Positions 25,706 through 34,297 of a stretch of 64,000 bases of DNA are shown one piece after another; the first letter of the stretch is position 1; every line of letters begins with the position of its first letter. The position numbers and the translations under genes were made by a program. The notes below the pieces were generated by a model. The model did not search any database, was not told the origin of the DNA, and saw nothing but the letters and a program-made list of their open reading frames with translations. The DNA comes from Bacteroidota bacterium (GTDB taxonomy: Bacteria > Bacteroidota > Ignavibacteria > Tepidaquicellales > Tepidaquicellaceae), in assembly GCA_018266845.1 (NCBI GenBank), contig JAFDZO010000017.1:90606-154605 (forward strand), written 5' to 3'.

Positions 25706-26950
25706 TTATTTTAAAATTATAAATTTCTTTGTCAATGAATAATTATCAGAAGATAAAGTATAAAAATACACTCCGCTTGGAAAGTCATCGGAATTAATAT
25801 TTACACTATACTCTCCTGTTAATTTATATTCATTAACTAAGGTTACTATTTCTTTTCCCAGGGTACCAAATATTTTGAGAGTAATATTAGAAGGTTTTCT
25901 TATTGTGTAGATTATTTTTGAAGAGCCATTGAAGGGGTTTGGATAATTTTGTTTTAAGTCAAATTTATTTACAAGATTTATTGAGTTGTTATTAACTCCA
26001 ACAATTCCGTTTTCGTTGAATTCGGCAAGACCTCCTATTGTTCCTATCCACATATTTTTATTACTATCAATAGCTAAACTATATACAGTTTCATTTGGCA
26101 GCGGTGAATTTTGAGGATTGTAAACGGTCCAAACACTATCGTATTTTAATCTAGCAAGCCCCCAAGCGCCAGTTCCGAACCAGCGGTAATTGGAATCCTG
26201 AATTAAAATGCTTTCAATTGAGTTTCCGGGAAGACCAGAATTCAATCGGGTATATACTTTCCAAGTGTTTAATACATAATTATATTTTGCAAGACCGCCA
26301 AACTCTGTGCCAATCCAAAGAAAATCTCCTTCTGATTTAATAGCATTGACCTGTTCAAACGGAAGGCCGGAATTTATTGAGTTATAAACAGTGAAAGTTG
26401 TATCATTAAATTTTATTAAACCCGAATCTAATGTTCCAAAAAATTTCAATCCTTTATATACTAACAAACTTCTTAATTGATAACTTGGCATACCTGAGTT
26501 CGCATAGGTAAAAACTCTCCAGTTGTATCCATCAAATTTTACAGGCCACAAACTATTAGTCCATTTAATAGTATCTTTTTCAAATCCTATTCCACGAGCT
26601 AGATTTGCCGGCATTCCTGAATTAGACATGTTATATACAGTCCAGTTAGTTCCATCAAATCTTAATAATCCTCCTCTATAAGTTCCTATCCACTTCACCC
26701 CATTTTTGTCAATCTGAATATCAAAAATTATCCAATTTGATTTAATTGGAGAGTTTGTTGAATCATAAACAAATAAATTATTTCCGTTTATTTTGTATAG
26801 GTACCCCAAACTACCTGCCCAAATTGTTCCGTTTCTTTCTGAGGCAATACATTGAACATAAGCCTGCGGCAAGTCGGGAATTACCCGCCATTGCTGCGAA
26901 TGAGCTAAATTTGAAATACAAAATAATATTATTATGATTAATTTAAGCAT
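25706..26950 (-). CDS. Secreted two-component-type propeller repeat protein with T9SS sorting domain
   Basis: A 414-residue protein from the ATG at 26950 (MLKLIIIILFCISNLAHSQQ, a signal peptide). The frame is open to 27076, but the extra 42 residues lack a signal peptide. The body has repeats of the type WIGTYRGGLLRFDGTNWTVYN and WIGTEFGGLAKYN with intervening NSGLP, as in the propeller sensor domains of hybrid two-component systems. There is no histidine kinase. A Por sorting domain (NYPNPFNGSSKIIYTI, SGVYFYTL) ends the protein. It likely folds as a seven-bladed propeller at the surface. Confidence 0.87.
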   Translation of the reverse strand: MLKLIIIILFCISNLAHSQQWRVIPDLPQAYVQCIASERNGTIWAGSLGYLYKINGNNLFVYDSTNSPIKSNWIIFDIQIDKNGVKWIGTYRGGLLRFDGTNWTVYNMSNSGMPANLARGIGFEKDTIKWTNSLWPVKFDGYNWRVFTYANSGMPSYQLRSLLVYKGLKFFGTLDSGLIKFNDTTFTVYNSINSGLPFEQVNAIKSEGDFLWIGTEFGGLAKYNYVLNTWKVYTRLNSGLPGNSIESILIQDSNYRWFGTGAWGLARLKYDSVWTVYNPQNSPLPNETVYSLAIDSNKNMWIGTIGGLAEFNENGIVGVNNNSINLVNKFDLKQNYPNPFNGSSKIIYTIRKPSNITLKIFGTLGKEIVTLVNEYKLTGEYSVNINSDDFPSGVYFYTLSSDNYSLTKKFIILK

Positions 26951-27139
26951 AGAAGTATGTTTACTTTTCCCAGGAGTGTAGTGAAACGTACTGACTAATT
27001 TATTAAAGAGATAGGTAAATATTGGGTAGGCAAATGGCAACGTAACAACTACTTGCATCATGCCGTACTCTCTCAAGGGGCAGGTTGTTAAGTTATAAGC
27101 AAAACCATTTTAAACTATAAAATTCAGTGATTCAAAAAT

Positions 27140-27865
27140 ATGAAAGACTGGCACACATCATTTTTTAAGATTTGGGAAAAAGTTCAGTTTCGGATTTACA
27201 CGGAGGAGCAGAATAAAGCGCAGACAGATTTCATTCAAAAAGCTCTAAAGCTCAAAAAGGGAATGTCCGTTCTCGATGTTCCATGCGGCTTTGGAAGAAT
27301 ATCACACATCCTCGCGCAAAAAGGAATCAATGTTACAGGAATAGAATTTAATAAACGCGTGCTTAACTATGGAATTGAAAAAGCCAAAGATGAGGGCTTG
27401 AAAATAAATTACATAGCAGGCGACATGAGAAATTTTTCATTCAGAAAAAAATTTGATGCCGCGCTATGCTGGTTCGGCAGCATAGGATATTTTTCCGATG
27501 AAGATAATGAGAAATTTATTAAATCTGTTTCACGCTGCATTAAAAAAGGCGGAAAATTTTTAATTGATACCCATACTCTTGAAACAATTATGGCAATCTT
27601 TCAGCCGGTTTCAGAAAACCGGTACGGAAAAATTCCTATTAAAGAAGAACGCGAGCTTGATTTGGAGACAAGCCGCATCAATGTAAAGTGGACTCTGGGC
27701 AAAGAATCAAAAAGAAGCAGCATAAGATTATACTCATACAAAGAGATGACTGATTTGCTAAAGCGTTACGGATTCGGAAAATTTAAAGGAACGGTGAATT
27801 ATAAAGGCGATAAGTTCAAACATGGCTCTACACGGCTTTTTCTTGTGTGCGAAAAAATAAAATGA
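27140..27865 (+). CDS. Class I SAM-dependent methyltransferase
   Basis: A 241-residue methyltransferase with motif I MSVLDVPCGFGRISHILAQKG and the acidic residue in GIEFNKR. An ALCWFGSIGYFSDE post-motif segment follows. Motif and length fit the Methyltransf_25/11 group. The substrate is unknown. It is followed after 8 nt by an SDR oxidoreductase gene, so the two probably form an operon; it is divergent from the propeller protein gene. Confidence 0.83.
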   Translation: MKDWHTSFFKIWEKVQFRIYTEEQNKAQTDFIQKALKLKKGMSVLDVPCGFGRISHILAQKGINVTGIEFNKRVLNYGIEKAKDEGLKINYIAGDMRNFSFRKKFDAALCWFGSIGYFSDEDNEKFIKSVSRCIKKGGKFLIDTHTLETIMAIFQPVSENRYGKIPIKEERELDLETSRINVKWTLGKESKRSSIRLYSYKEMTDLLKRYGFGKFKGTVNYKGDKFKHGSTRLFLVCEKIK

Positions 27866-27873
27866 ATTGACTA

Positions 27874-28650
27874 ATGAAAACAGCATTAATAACAGGAGCA
27901 TCTTCAGGCATCGGGCTTGAGTTTGCGCGCATCTTTGCAAGGAATAAATGCGACGTAGTACTTGTTGCGCGCTCTGAAGAAAAATTAACTGCGCTGGCAG
28001 ATGAGCTGAGGAAAACGCACGGCGTAAAAGTAAAAGTGATTGCGAAAGATTTAGCGGATAAAAACGCTCCCGCCGAAATAAAAGCAGAGCTTGATGCGGA
28101 AAAAATCGAAATAGAGTACCTGATAAATAATGCGGGCTTCGGAGGGTATGGACTGTATTATGAGACTGACTGGAAAAAAGAAAATGATATGATACAGGTG
28201 AATGTAACTGCGCTTGCAGAGCTTTCAAAAGTTTTTGTTAAGGAAATGGTAAAAAGAAATTCCGGGAGAATATTAAATGTTGCTTCCACTGCCGCTTTTC
28301 AGCCGGGACCTTTGATGAGTGTTTATTATGCCGGTAAGGCATTTGTGCTCTCACTATCGGAAGCAATGGCTTACGAATTGAAAGATACAAAAGTAACTGT
28401 TACGTGCCTTTGCCCGGGACCGACGAAATCGAATTTTCAGAACGCCGCAAACATAAATGAATCTGGTCTTGTGAAGGGGAGGAAAATCCCAAGCTCGTAT
28501 GATGTTGCGCTATTTGGGTATAATGAAATGATGAAGGGGAAATATCTTGCTGTAGAGGGATTTATGAATAAGTTTATGGCTTTCTGCGTGCGATTTATGC
28601 CGAGAAAAATGGTGCTTGCAACTGTGTATAAGATACAGAAGAACAGGTGA
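27874..28650 (+). CDS. Short-chain dehydrogenase/reductase (YqjQ/DltE-like)
   Basis: A 258-residue SDR with NAD(P) motif TGASSGIGLEFARIFA, NNAGFGGYG, catalytic Ser region STAAFQPGPLMS and the YxxxK motif YYAGK. The extra C-terminal hydrophobic tail (FMAFCVRFMPRKMVLATVYK) suggests membrane association, as in related acyl-group SDRs. The substrate is not determined. It ends 2 nt from the convergent GYF_2-RDD gene. Confidence 0.85.
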   Translation: MKTALITGASSGIGLEFARIFARNKCDVVLVARSEEKLTALADELRKTHGVKVKVIAKDLADKNAPAEIKAELDAEKIEIEYLINNAGFGGYGLYYETDWKKENDMIQVNVTALAELSKVFVKEMVKRNSGRILNVASTAAFQPGPLMSVYYAGKAFVLSLSEAMAYELKDTKVTVTCLCPGPTKSNFQNAANINESGLVKGRKIPSSYDVALFGYNEMMKGKYLAVEGFMNKFMAFCVRFMPRKMVLATVYKIQKNR

Positions 28651-28652
28651 GA

Positions 28653-29576
28653 TTACTTTTTTACAAGATAAAACCCAGCAAACTTTTCCATAAGTGTTTG
28701 AGTTTTTCCATTTCTAAGAAAGACATACCATGGAATCATATATTTAAGACTTTTCTTAATAGCCAAAGTCTTATTTGTTTTGAATAATTCTGATAAATCT
28801 TCTCCGGTATCAGAGCATATTAGTTTTAACCCAACTTTTGAATATTCGTATGAAGCCGAAAAATTTGGAAAAGAAATAAATAAATTGTACAACATTAAAA
28901 AGATAAATGTAGCTATGCAAAAGATAAATAGATAAGTATTTTTGTTCTCAGGGTAAAGAAATTCTATTACATAAAAGGTGATTAATACAAAAATGACAGA
29001 CGGCACAATAATTACTTTTGCTCCTTTTTCTCTGTCTTTATTGTCGGCTATTTTGTAGCCAAACACGAAAAAATCGTCATTAATCGGGTTTCTAGTAGTT
29101 GATAAGTTCTTATTAACATTAAACAAATCATTTAATTCATTTAGATTTCCTGCTAATGAAGATGGTTCGTTTATATCAGTCCAAATTTGAGATTTATATG
29201 TTACCCCGTTTTTAAATAATTCCTCTTTTGTATAAGGACCTTTTTGTATCCCATTTTGTAGTATATAATACTTTTTTTTGCTAGGTACTAACGGTGTGAT
29301 TTTCGGATTTGCGAAGTTCACTTTTTTCTTTTTATCTTGAGCTTCATTTACCGGGGTGTCATAAATTTCAACTTCATTACTCGGGCTCAGATATTCATCG
29401 CCCCATCCCGGCACAATAATAATGTGTTTTAACTCTGAAAACTGTTCAGCGTCAAACCAATCCCCGTTTTCATCGCTCCAGATCTGAGTTTTCGGATGAA
29501 TTTTCCTTTCTTTTAATTCATATAAGGTATATGGTCCTGCTTTTTTACCATCTTTTAAAACATAAAATTCTTTCAT
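28653..29576 (-). CDS. GYF_2 (DUF4339) x2 - RDD-like membrane protein A
   Basis: A 307-residue protein with two GYF_2 domains (about 1-55 and 102-155; FYVLKDGKKAGPYTLYELKE and YYILQNGIQKGPYTKEELFK, each with a conserved W and following acidic turn). Then comes an RDD-like region with two or more transmembrane helices (about 195-260) and GLKLICSDTGEDLSELFK. GYF_2 domains are proposed peptide-binding modules. This copy is the most degenerate of the four; its RDD lacks the IGHQ.LGLKV block. It belongs to a run of four paralogues. Confidence 0.82.
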   Translation of the reverse strand: MKEFYVLKDGKKAGPYTLYELKERKIHPKTQIWSDENGDWFDAEQFSELKHIIIVPGWGDEYLSPSNEVEIYDTPVNEAQDKKKKVNFANPKITPLVPSKKKYYILQNGIQKGPYTKEELFKNGVTYKSQIWTDINEPSSLAGNLNELNDLFNVNKNLSTTRNPINDDFFVFGYKIADNKDREKGAKVIIVPSVIFVLITFYVIEFLYPENKNTYLFIFCIATFIFLMLYNLFISFPNFSASYEYSKVGLKLICSDTGEDLSELFKTNKTLAIKKSLKYMIPWYVFLRNGKTQTLMEKFAGFYLVKK

Positions 29577-29601
29577 AATGAGAATCTTTCTGATTTTCCT
29601 A

Positions 29602-29808
29602 CTAAAAATTTTTCATTTTTAGGCACAGTAATTGAACTAATTACTATTGCTTACCTATGGTGAGAAGTATTCGTAAGCATTTGTACCTATAAACTGCTTC
29701 CCCGCGTCTGCGGGGAAGTTTAAATTTTTTTGCCCTCTATGGTATGAGGCGGATTTCAAACCCAATAAAACGCCTTCCGGTAATGTAGTAAGTTGGAATA
29801 CCGGGAGG
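29602..29808. repeat. Intergenic array of five hairpins between paralogues
   Basis: Successive stems: CTAAAAAT/ATTTTTAG (29602-29622), AGTAATT/AATTACT (29627-29645), TGCTTAC/GTAAGCA (29648-29679), CTTCCCCGC/GCGGGGAAG (29697-29718) and CCTTCCGGTA/TACCGGGAGG (29773-29808, one G-T pair). The last may terminate the upstream GYF_2-RDD gene (minus strand) and the GC-rich stem is followed on the + strand by a T-run. No ORF is present. The whole gap is 240 bp. Confidence 0.55.
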
Positions 29809-29816
29809 TTTTTATC

Positions 29817-30539
29817 TTAACCGAATAAAGTTTCGCTGTAATGTTTTTTTACTACATATGTGTTTGCAGCTTTATCGTATAAATTCTGGTTATCGTTATC
29901 CCATAAAATCCAGATGAAAGGAATTAAAAAGAAACTTAACGCTGATTTTAAAAGCTCACGGATAATTCCCTGAGCTGCTGAGTTATAATCTGAACCGTCT
30001 TTTGAAGAGATAACTTTTAATCCCAGAAATTGATGCCCAATTGTTCCGGAAAATTTCGGATAAAAAGCAAAGCCGATTAAAACCGCAATACCTATTCCAA
30101 CATAATTCATAGAATTTTTTACATAAAACCCAAGGAACCCGCTAAAGAACCCTTCCTCCAAATCCTGTTTGTCCGATAAAAAGAACAAAGAAAATACTGC
30201 CATTAGTATCACGGTTAAAAACATTAAATAAATACATGTATTAATTAAGAAAACCATAAACCTTTCTTTTTTAGTGGCAAGCGTATATCCGAAAAATTTA
30301 TCGGTAATTTCAATTTTTTTGATGGCGGGTAAAGCTATCGGTATTGTATCTGTATCAGAATCAATTTCATTGGCGGCATTTATATAATCATGCATCCATG
30401 GTACATTCTTAGCCCGAAGCCACTTTGAAAATCCTTCACAATAAATGAAAGTATTATTTGAGATTTTTTTTAAATGCAGGTCATTTAATAAAAAAGGTCC
30501 TGCGATTTTCTCTTCCTGAAAAATGTAAACTTCTTTCAT
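29817..30539 (-). CDS. GYF_2-RDD membrane protein B
   Basis: A 240-residue protein with one N-terminal GYF_2 domain (about 1-55) and an RDD domain with three to four transmembrane helices (about 95-240). Conserved blocks are FGYTLATKKERFMVF, GHQFLGLKVISSKDGSDYN and the ending LLWDNDNQNLYDKAANTYVVKKHY-like segment shared with copies C and D. RDD proteins are small membrane proteins sometimes linked to ion transport; the GYF_2 half faces the cytoplasm by inference. It follows copy C by 7 nt. Confidence 0.86.
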   Translation of the reverse strand: MKEVYIFQEEKIAGPFLLNDLHLKKISNNTFIYCEGFSKWLRAKNVPWMHDYINAANEIDSDTDTIPIALPAIKKIEITDKFFGYTLATKKERFMVFLINTCIYLMFLTVILMAVFSLFFLSDKQDLEEGFFSGFLGFYVKNSMNYVGIGIAVLIGFAFYPKFSGTIGHQFLGLKVISSKDGSDYNSAAQGIIRELLKSALSFFLIPFIWILWDNDNQNLYDKAANTYVVKKHYSETLFG

Positions 30540-30546
30540 ATAAAAT

Positions 30547-32166
30547 TTAATCTCGTTTTTTTACAACATACGTATTTGTAATTTTGTCATAGAGGTTTTG
30601 GTTATTGTCATCCCACAGCAGCCAGATAACCGGAATAAACAAATACCCGAAAATCAATTTCAAAACTTCCCGTAATATCCCCTGCCCAAGCTTATTGTAA
30701 TCTTCACCGGTTTCCGAGGAAATTACTTTCAGCCCCATTAGCTTGTGCCCGTAGTTTCCGCAGTATTTCGGATATCTAAGATAAACTATTATATAAGAAG
30801 TGATCAGGCCTCCATATATACAAATTAAATAAAATATTATTCCCGCCGTGCTCAATGTGGATTTTGCAAATAAATATCCTATAAGCATGAAAACTCCATA
30901 CACAAATAACTGACATACGATGCTTGCCAGGTACCCTATTAATCTTGCGCCAACCGATGCAATATGATATCCGAAATACGGTCCTTCTCCTGTATCCTCT
31001 CCTTCTATTAATATATGTCTCAATTCAGGAAACTCATCTGCGCGAATCCAATCGGTATGTTCATCCGACCAGACTTCATCATGAATAAAAATATTTTTTT
31101 CTTTTAATTGATAAATTGTGAATGGTCCTGTCTTTTTCCCATCAATTAAAACATAATATCCTTTTGGGTTTTCATCCGGTGAAACGGTTGTTGGGTTTTC
31201 TGTATTTTCCTGCTCTGAATTTTCTTCTTCACCGGTATCTCTTCCCTGTATTAAAATTGGTCTCAATTCAGGAAACTCATCTGCGCGAATCCAATCGGTA
31301 TGTTCATCCGACCAGACTTCATCATGAGTAAAAATATTTTTTTCTTTTAATTGGTAAATTGTGAATGGTCCTGTCTTTTTCCCATCAATTAAAACATAAT
31401 ATCCTTTTTGGTTTTCATCCTGTGAAACGGTTGTTGGACTTTCTATATTTTCCTGCTCTGAATTTTCTTCTTCACCGGTATCTCTTCCCTGTATTAAAAT
31501 TGGCCTTAGTTCAGGAATTTTTTCTGCCCTTATCCAGCCATTAAACCTGTCCGACCATATCTCATCATAGGTGAAAATGTTTTTTTCTTTTAAATCATCA
31601 AATTTGTAAGGTCCGCTTTTTTGTCCGTCTATCAAAACATAATATTCTTTTTGCTTTTCATCTGTATTAGCTTCAGATTTAGGTAAATCCTCATGTTCGC
31701 TATTATTAATTTTCGATTCGTTTTTATCTCTCTCATCTTTTTTGAGCAATATGCGCCTTAGAGCGGGAAAATCCTCAGCATTAATCCAGGATTTAGAATC
31801 CTCATCCCATACTTTTGTATCTGTGTATATTTTTCTTTCTTTAAGTTCGTATATAGAAAACGGTCCGACAGATTTTTGATTAATTAAAATATAATATCCT
31901 TCTCCTGCCATTACGGGAGCCGGAAAATTTACTCCGCCGGAATCTGAGCTTTCTCCTTCGGCTTGATATGGGTCAGAAATATATTCGTCGCCATGCCCTT
32001 TTACGATTATTATATGGCGAAGCTCAGGAAACTCTTCTGCATTAAACCAGTATTGTTCATCTGAATCCCAGACTTTAGTATCCCGTTGAATTTTCTTTTC
32101 CTTTAACTCAAAAGTATTAAAAGGACCTGAACGCTTTCCGTCAACTAATATGTAATAGGTTTTCAT
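30547..32166 (-). CDS. Five GYF_2 domains plus RDD membrane protein C
   Basis: A 539-residue protein: five GYF_2 domains at roughly 1-55, 90-145, 174-229, 255-310 and 336-391 (each YYVLIDGKKTGPFTIYQLKE-like, then W-S-D...W, then LR.ILI), followed by an RDD domain at about 405-539. The fourth and fifth GYF_2 domains are nearly identical and lie in a 243-bp tandem DNA repeat. The acidic linkers DTGEEENSEQEN separate them. It is probably a recently expanded paralogue of copies B and D. Stop and next start are close on both sides, so copies B, C and D look co-transcribed. Confidence 0.87.
   Translation of the reverse strand: MKTYYILVDGKRSGPFNTFELKEKKIQRDTKVWDSDEQYWFNAEEFPELRHIIIVKGHGDEYISDPYQAEGESSDSGGVNFPAPVMAGEGYYILINQKSVGPFSIYELKERKIYTDTKVWDEDSKSWINAEDFPALRRILLKKDERDKNESKINNSEHEDLPKSEANTDEKQKEYYVLIDGQKSGPYKFDDLKEKNIFTYDEIWSDRFNGWIRAEKIPELRPILIQGRDTGEEENSEQENIESPTTVSQDENQKGYYVLIDGKKTGPFTIYQLKEKNIFTHDEVWSDEHTDWIRADEFPELRPILIQGRDTGEEENSEQENTENPTTVSPDENPKGYYVLIDGKKTGPFTIYQLKEKNIFIHDEVWSDEHTDWIRADEFPELRHILIEGEDTGEGPYFGYHIASVGARLIGYLASIVCQLFVYGVFMLIGYLFAKSTLSTAGIIFYLICIYGGLITSYIIVYLRYPKYCGNYGHKLMGLKVISSETGEDYNKLGQGILREVLKLIFGYLFIPVIWLLWDDNNQNLYDKITNTYVVKKRD
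31018..31503. repeat. 243-bp tandem repeat inside GYF_2-RDD gene C
   Basis: Two near-identical 243-bp units (about 31018-31260 and 31261-31503) encode 81-residue repeats that include one GYF_2 domain and its acidic linker. A third, more diverged unit precedes them in the protein. Near identity points to recent duplication or continuing homogenisation. Confidence 0.85.
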
Positions 32167-32168
32167 TT

Positions 32169-32840
32169 TTATTTTGCTTTTACTACGTAAGTATGAACTA
32201 TGCGTTCATATAAATTTTGTCTTTTGGGGCTAAATAATAACCAGATACAAGGGATTATTAAAAATCCTAAAATTTTCTTAAGAACTTCGCGTTTTACCCC
32301 ATTAATTCTGTCATCATAATCACCGCCGTCTTTAGAAGAAATAACTTTTAAGTTGAGAACTTTGTGTCCGATATTACCGCAAAACCTAGGGTAAACAATT
32401 AAAGAGATGATTACAATCACAATAACATTTTCGATTGTATATTGAATTTCATAATTTAGTAATTCCTCGAAGGTTGAATTTAAAGAAACTTCTGCGCTGT
32501 TAAAAGAAAGAATTTTAACTAAAAGAGTAGTGATGATGGATATGCAAGTTCCGTTTACAAGCGCCGCTAAAAATCTTTGAAGCAAACTTGCATGTTCGTA
32601 GCCAAACGAAGTAATTTCTTTTGTTTCGGTTTTATTTTTGAATTTTTTATCTTCAGGTCTGTCAAATTCAGAACCTTGAGATATAATGTGCAGCAGCTCA
32701 GGAATTTCGTCTGCGCATTTCCAATCTTCTTCCCCTGCTATCTTTATCTTAGTATCGGAATAAATCTTTCCTGCTTTTAACTCATAAACAGAGAATGGAC
32801 CAATATCCTTCTCGTTTTGTAAAACATAGTAAGATTTCAC
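32169..32840 (-). CDS. GYF_2-RDD membrane protein D
   Basis: A 223-residue protein starting at GTG (32840). It has one GYF_2 domain (SYYVLQNEKDIGPFSVYELK, conserved W in DWKCAD) and an RDD domain with FGYEHASLLQRFLAALVNG, GHKVLNLKVISSKDGGDYD and a C-terminal segment ending NLYERIVHTYVVKAK. It is the first of the run on the minus strand, 2 nt upstream of copy C. No Shine-Dalgarno is seen upstream; the sequence there is pyrimidine/A-rich. Confidence 0.86.
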   Translation of the reverse strand: MKSYYVLQNEKDIGPFSVYELKAGKIYSDTKIKIAGEEDWKCADEIPELLHIISQGSEFDRPEDKKFKNKTETKEITSFGYEHASLLQRFLAALVNGTCISIITTLLVKILSFNSAEVSLNSTFEELLNYEIQYTIENVIVIVIISLIVYPRFCGNIGHKVLNLKVISSKDGGDYDDRINGVKREVLKKILGFLIIPCIWLLFSPKRQNLYERIVHTYVVKAK

Positions 32841-32941
32841 AGGGGGTTATTTAATTCAGATTAATATAAAAATAAGTTTTTAAAAATCAAACTTATTTAT
32901 TTATGGTAGTAATAAAGGGGGGGAATTTATTTCACGATGGG

Positions 32942-33445
32942 TTATAATTTTTTTATCATAATATTATCAACAAACACCGCACCTCTCACTTCAACAACTT
33001 CTTCTCTTATTTTTTCCCAGCCGTGCTTTTCAAAAAATCCTCTTGCAGTATGGCTTACAACTGCATTTATCTCCTTAATATTTTTTTCTTTCGCATATCT
33101 CTCAAGCTCAGCCAGCAAAGCTTTTGCAATGCCTTTTCGCTGGTGGTCTTTGTGAACATACATAAAATCAAGATAGCCGTTATCTTCCACTGAAGCAAAG
33201 CCGGTTATCGAATTATTAATTACTGCCGCGATAAAATACTGCTCCGTAATTTTCTGCGCAAAGGTTCTGCCGTCCCGTGTGGGAGCTTTTTCATCGTGCC
33301 AAGGCTTTATCCATGCTTGAATTTGCTCTTCTGAATAGTGCTTTGTGTTCACAGTTGTAACCGTATCAATGTAAAGCTGGCGGAGTTCAGCGAGGTCTTC
33401 GGGTATAGCGCGTCTTAATTTTATTTCAGCCATATTGTAATTCAT
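32942..33445 (-). CDS. GNAT-family N-acetyltransferase 1
   Basis: 167 residues from the ATG at 33445 (MNYNMAEIKLRRAIPEDL), which overlaps the upstream stop as ATGA. A start at MAEIK (33433) is equally possible. The GNAT core has FMYVHKDHQRKGIAKALLAELE (acetyl-CoA pyrophosphate loop R-x2-G-x-A) and a C-terminal ARGFFEKHGWEKI. Substrate unknown. It is the third gene of a VOC-GNAT-GNAT operon. Confidence 0.85.
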   Translation of the reverse strand: MNYNMAEIKLRRAIPEDLAELRQLYIDTVTTVNTKHYSEEQIQAWIKPWHDEKAPTRDGRTFAQKITEQYFIAAVINNSITGFASVEDNGYLDFMYVHKDHQRKGIAKALLAELERYAKEKNIKEINAVVSHTARGFFEKHGWEKIREEVVEVRGAVFVDNIMIKKL

Positions 33446-33921
33446 AATTCCAAAACCATCCATGTATTGCAGCCGCAGTGTCCGGTATTTCCTAATGGGG
33501 ATGAGATAAATTCAAAGCCGGATTTCAAATATAGTTTTCTTGCCTCGTTCATATTATCTAAAGTCTCAAGATATATTTTTTCATACCCGAAATTTTTCGC
33601 GGCATCCATGCACATTTCCATCAGCTTTGAACCGGTTCCTTTTCCGCGCGCTTCTGGAAGAAGAAACATCCTTTGAAGCTCGCAGATATTTTCAGGTGAG
33701 CCGTCAAGCCGGCTGATGCCTGCTCCTCCTAAAATATTTCCGTCTTCCTCGGCAATATAGTAAACGGATTTTTCTTTCTGAAAATTTTCGTACATAGTGT
33801 GCACTGTCGGATCTTCGGCGATTGTTCCTTTCATGTCGTCCTTGAATTCTTTCATCACGCTTAGAATTACTTCGGTTATAATGGCGCTGTCTTGCGGGAC
33901 AATTTTTCTGTAGTTTATCAT
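33442..33921 (-). CDS. GNAT-family N-acetyltransferase 2
   Basis: A 159-residue acetyltransferase with LQRMFLLPEARGKGTGSKLME as the acetyl-CoA motif and an ARKLYLKSGFEFI C-terminal block. It is a PaiA/PhnO-like GNAT; the acceptor is unknown. It overlaps the VOC gene by 4 nt and the next GNAT gene by 4 nt. Confidence 0.87.
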   Translation of the reverse strand: MINYRKIVPQDSAIITEVILSVMKEFKDDMKGTIAEDPTVHTMYENFQKEKSVYYIAEEDGNILGGAGISRLDGSPENICELQRMFLLPEARGKGTGSKLMEMCMDAAKNFGYEKIYLETLDNMNEARKLYLKSGFEFISSPLGNTGHCGCNTWMVLEL

Positions 33922-34292
33922 TTTTTTACTAAGGCAATTATATGCCCGTCTTTATCCGATATATACGCAGCGGTATCGCCCCAGTTTCTTTTTTCCATAG
34001 GGCTTATTAGCTGCGCTCCGTTTGAAACAACCGCCTGCAAAACTTCATCGGCGTTATCAAACACGAGATACAATTCGCATCTGGGAATTCCCGTTCCATT
34101 GGAAGGGTGCGGTGTTTTGTCTCCGAGAATTTTAGCGATTCCGTCATTGGGCATTAAGCCGAGCTTGCAGTTATCGGCAAGTAAAAACTCCGTCATCCCG
34201 GGAACATCTAATGACGGCTCTTTGCCAAACAATGCCTGATAAAAATTTTTGCTTTCGAGCTGATTAGAAACGTATAAGATGAATTCAATCAT
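33918..34292 (-). CDS. VOC-family (glyoxalase/bleomycin-resistance-like) protein
   Basis: A 124-residue protein with the VOC fold pattern: EFILYVSNQLESKNFYQALFG at the start, then GIPRCELYLVFDNADEVLQ and a closing AAYISDKDGHIIALVKK. Metal ligands cannot be assigned with confidence. First gene of the GNAT operon, with a 4-nt overlap. Confidence 0.82.
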   Translation of the reverse strand: MIEFILYVSNQLESKNFYQALFGKEPSLDVPGMTEFLLADNCKLGLMPNDGIAKILGDKTPHPSNGTGIPRCELYLVFDNADEVLQAVVSNGAQLISPMEKRNWGDTAAYISDKDGHIIALVKK

Positions 34293-34297
34293 ATTTT

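Noticed and set aside
27758..28228. 156-codon ORF on the minus strand
   Set aside because: Overlaps the methyltransferase and SDR genes antisense; no family similarity.
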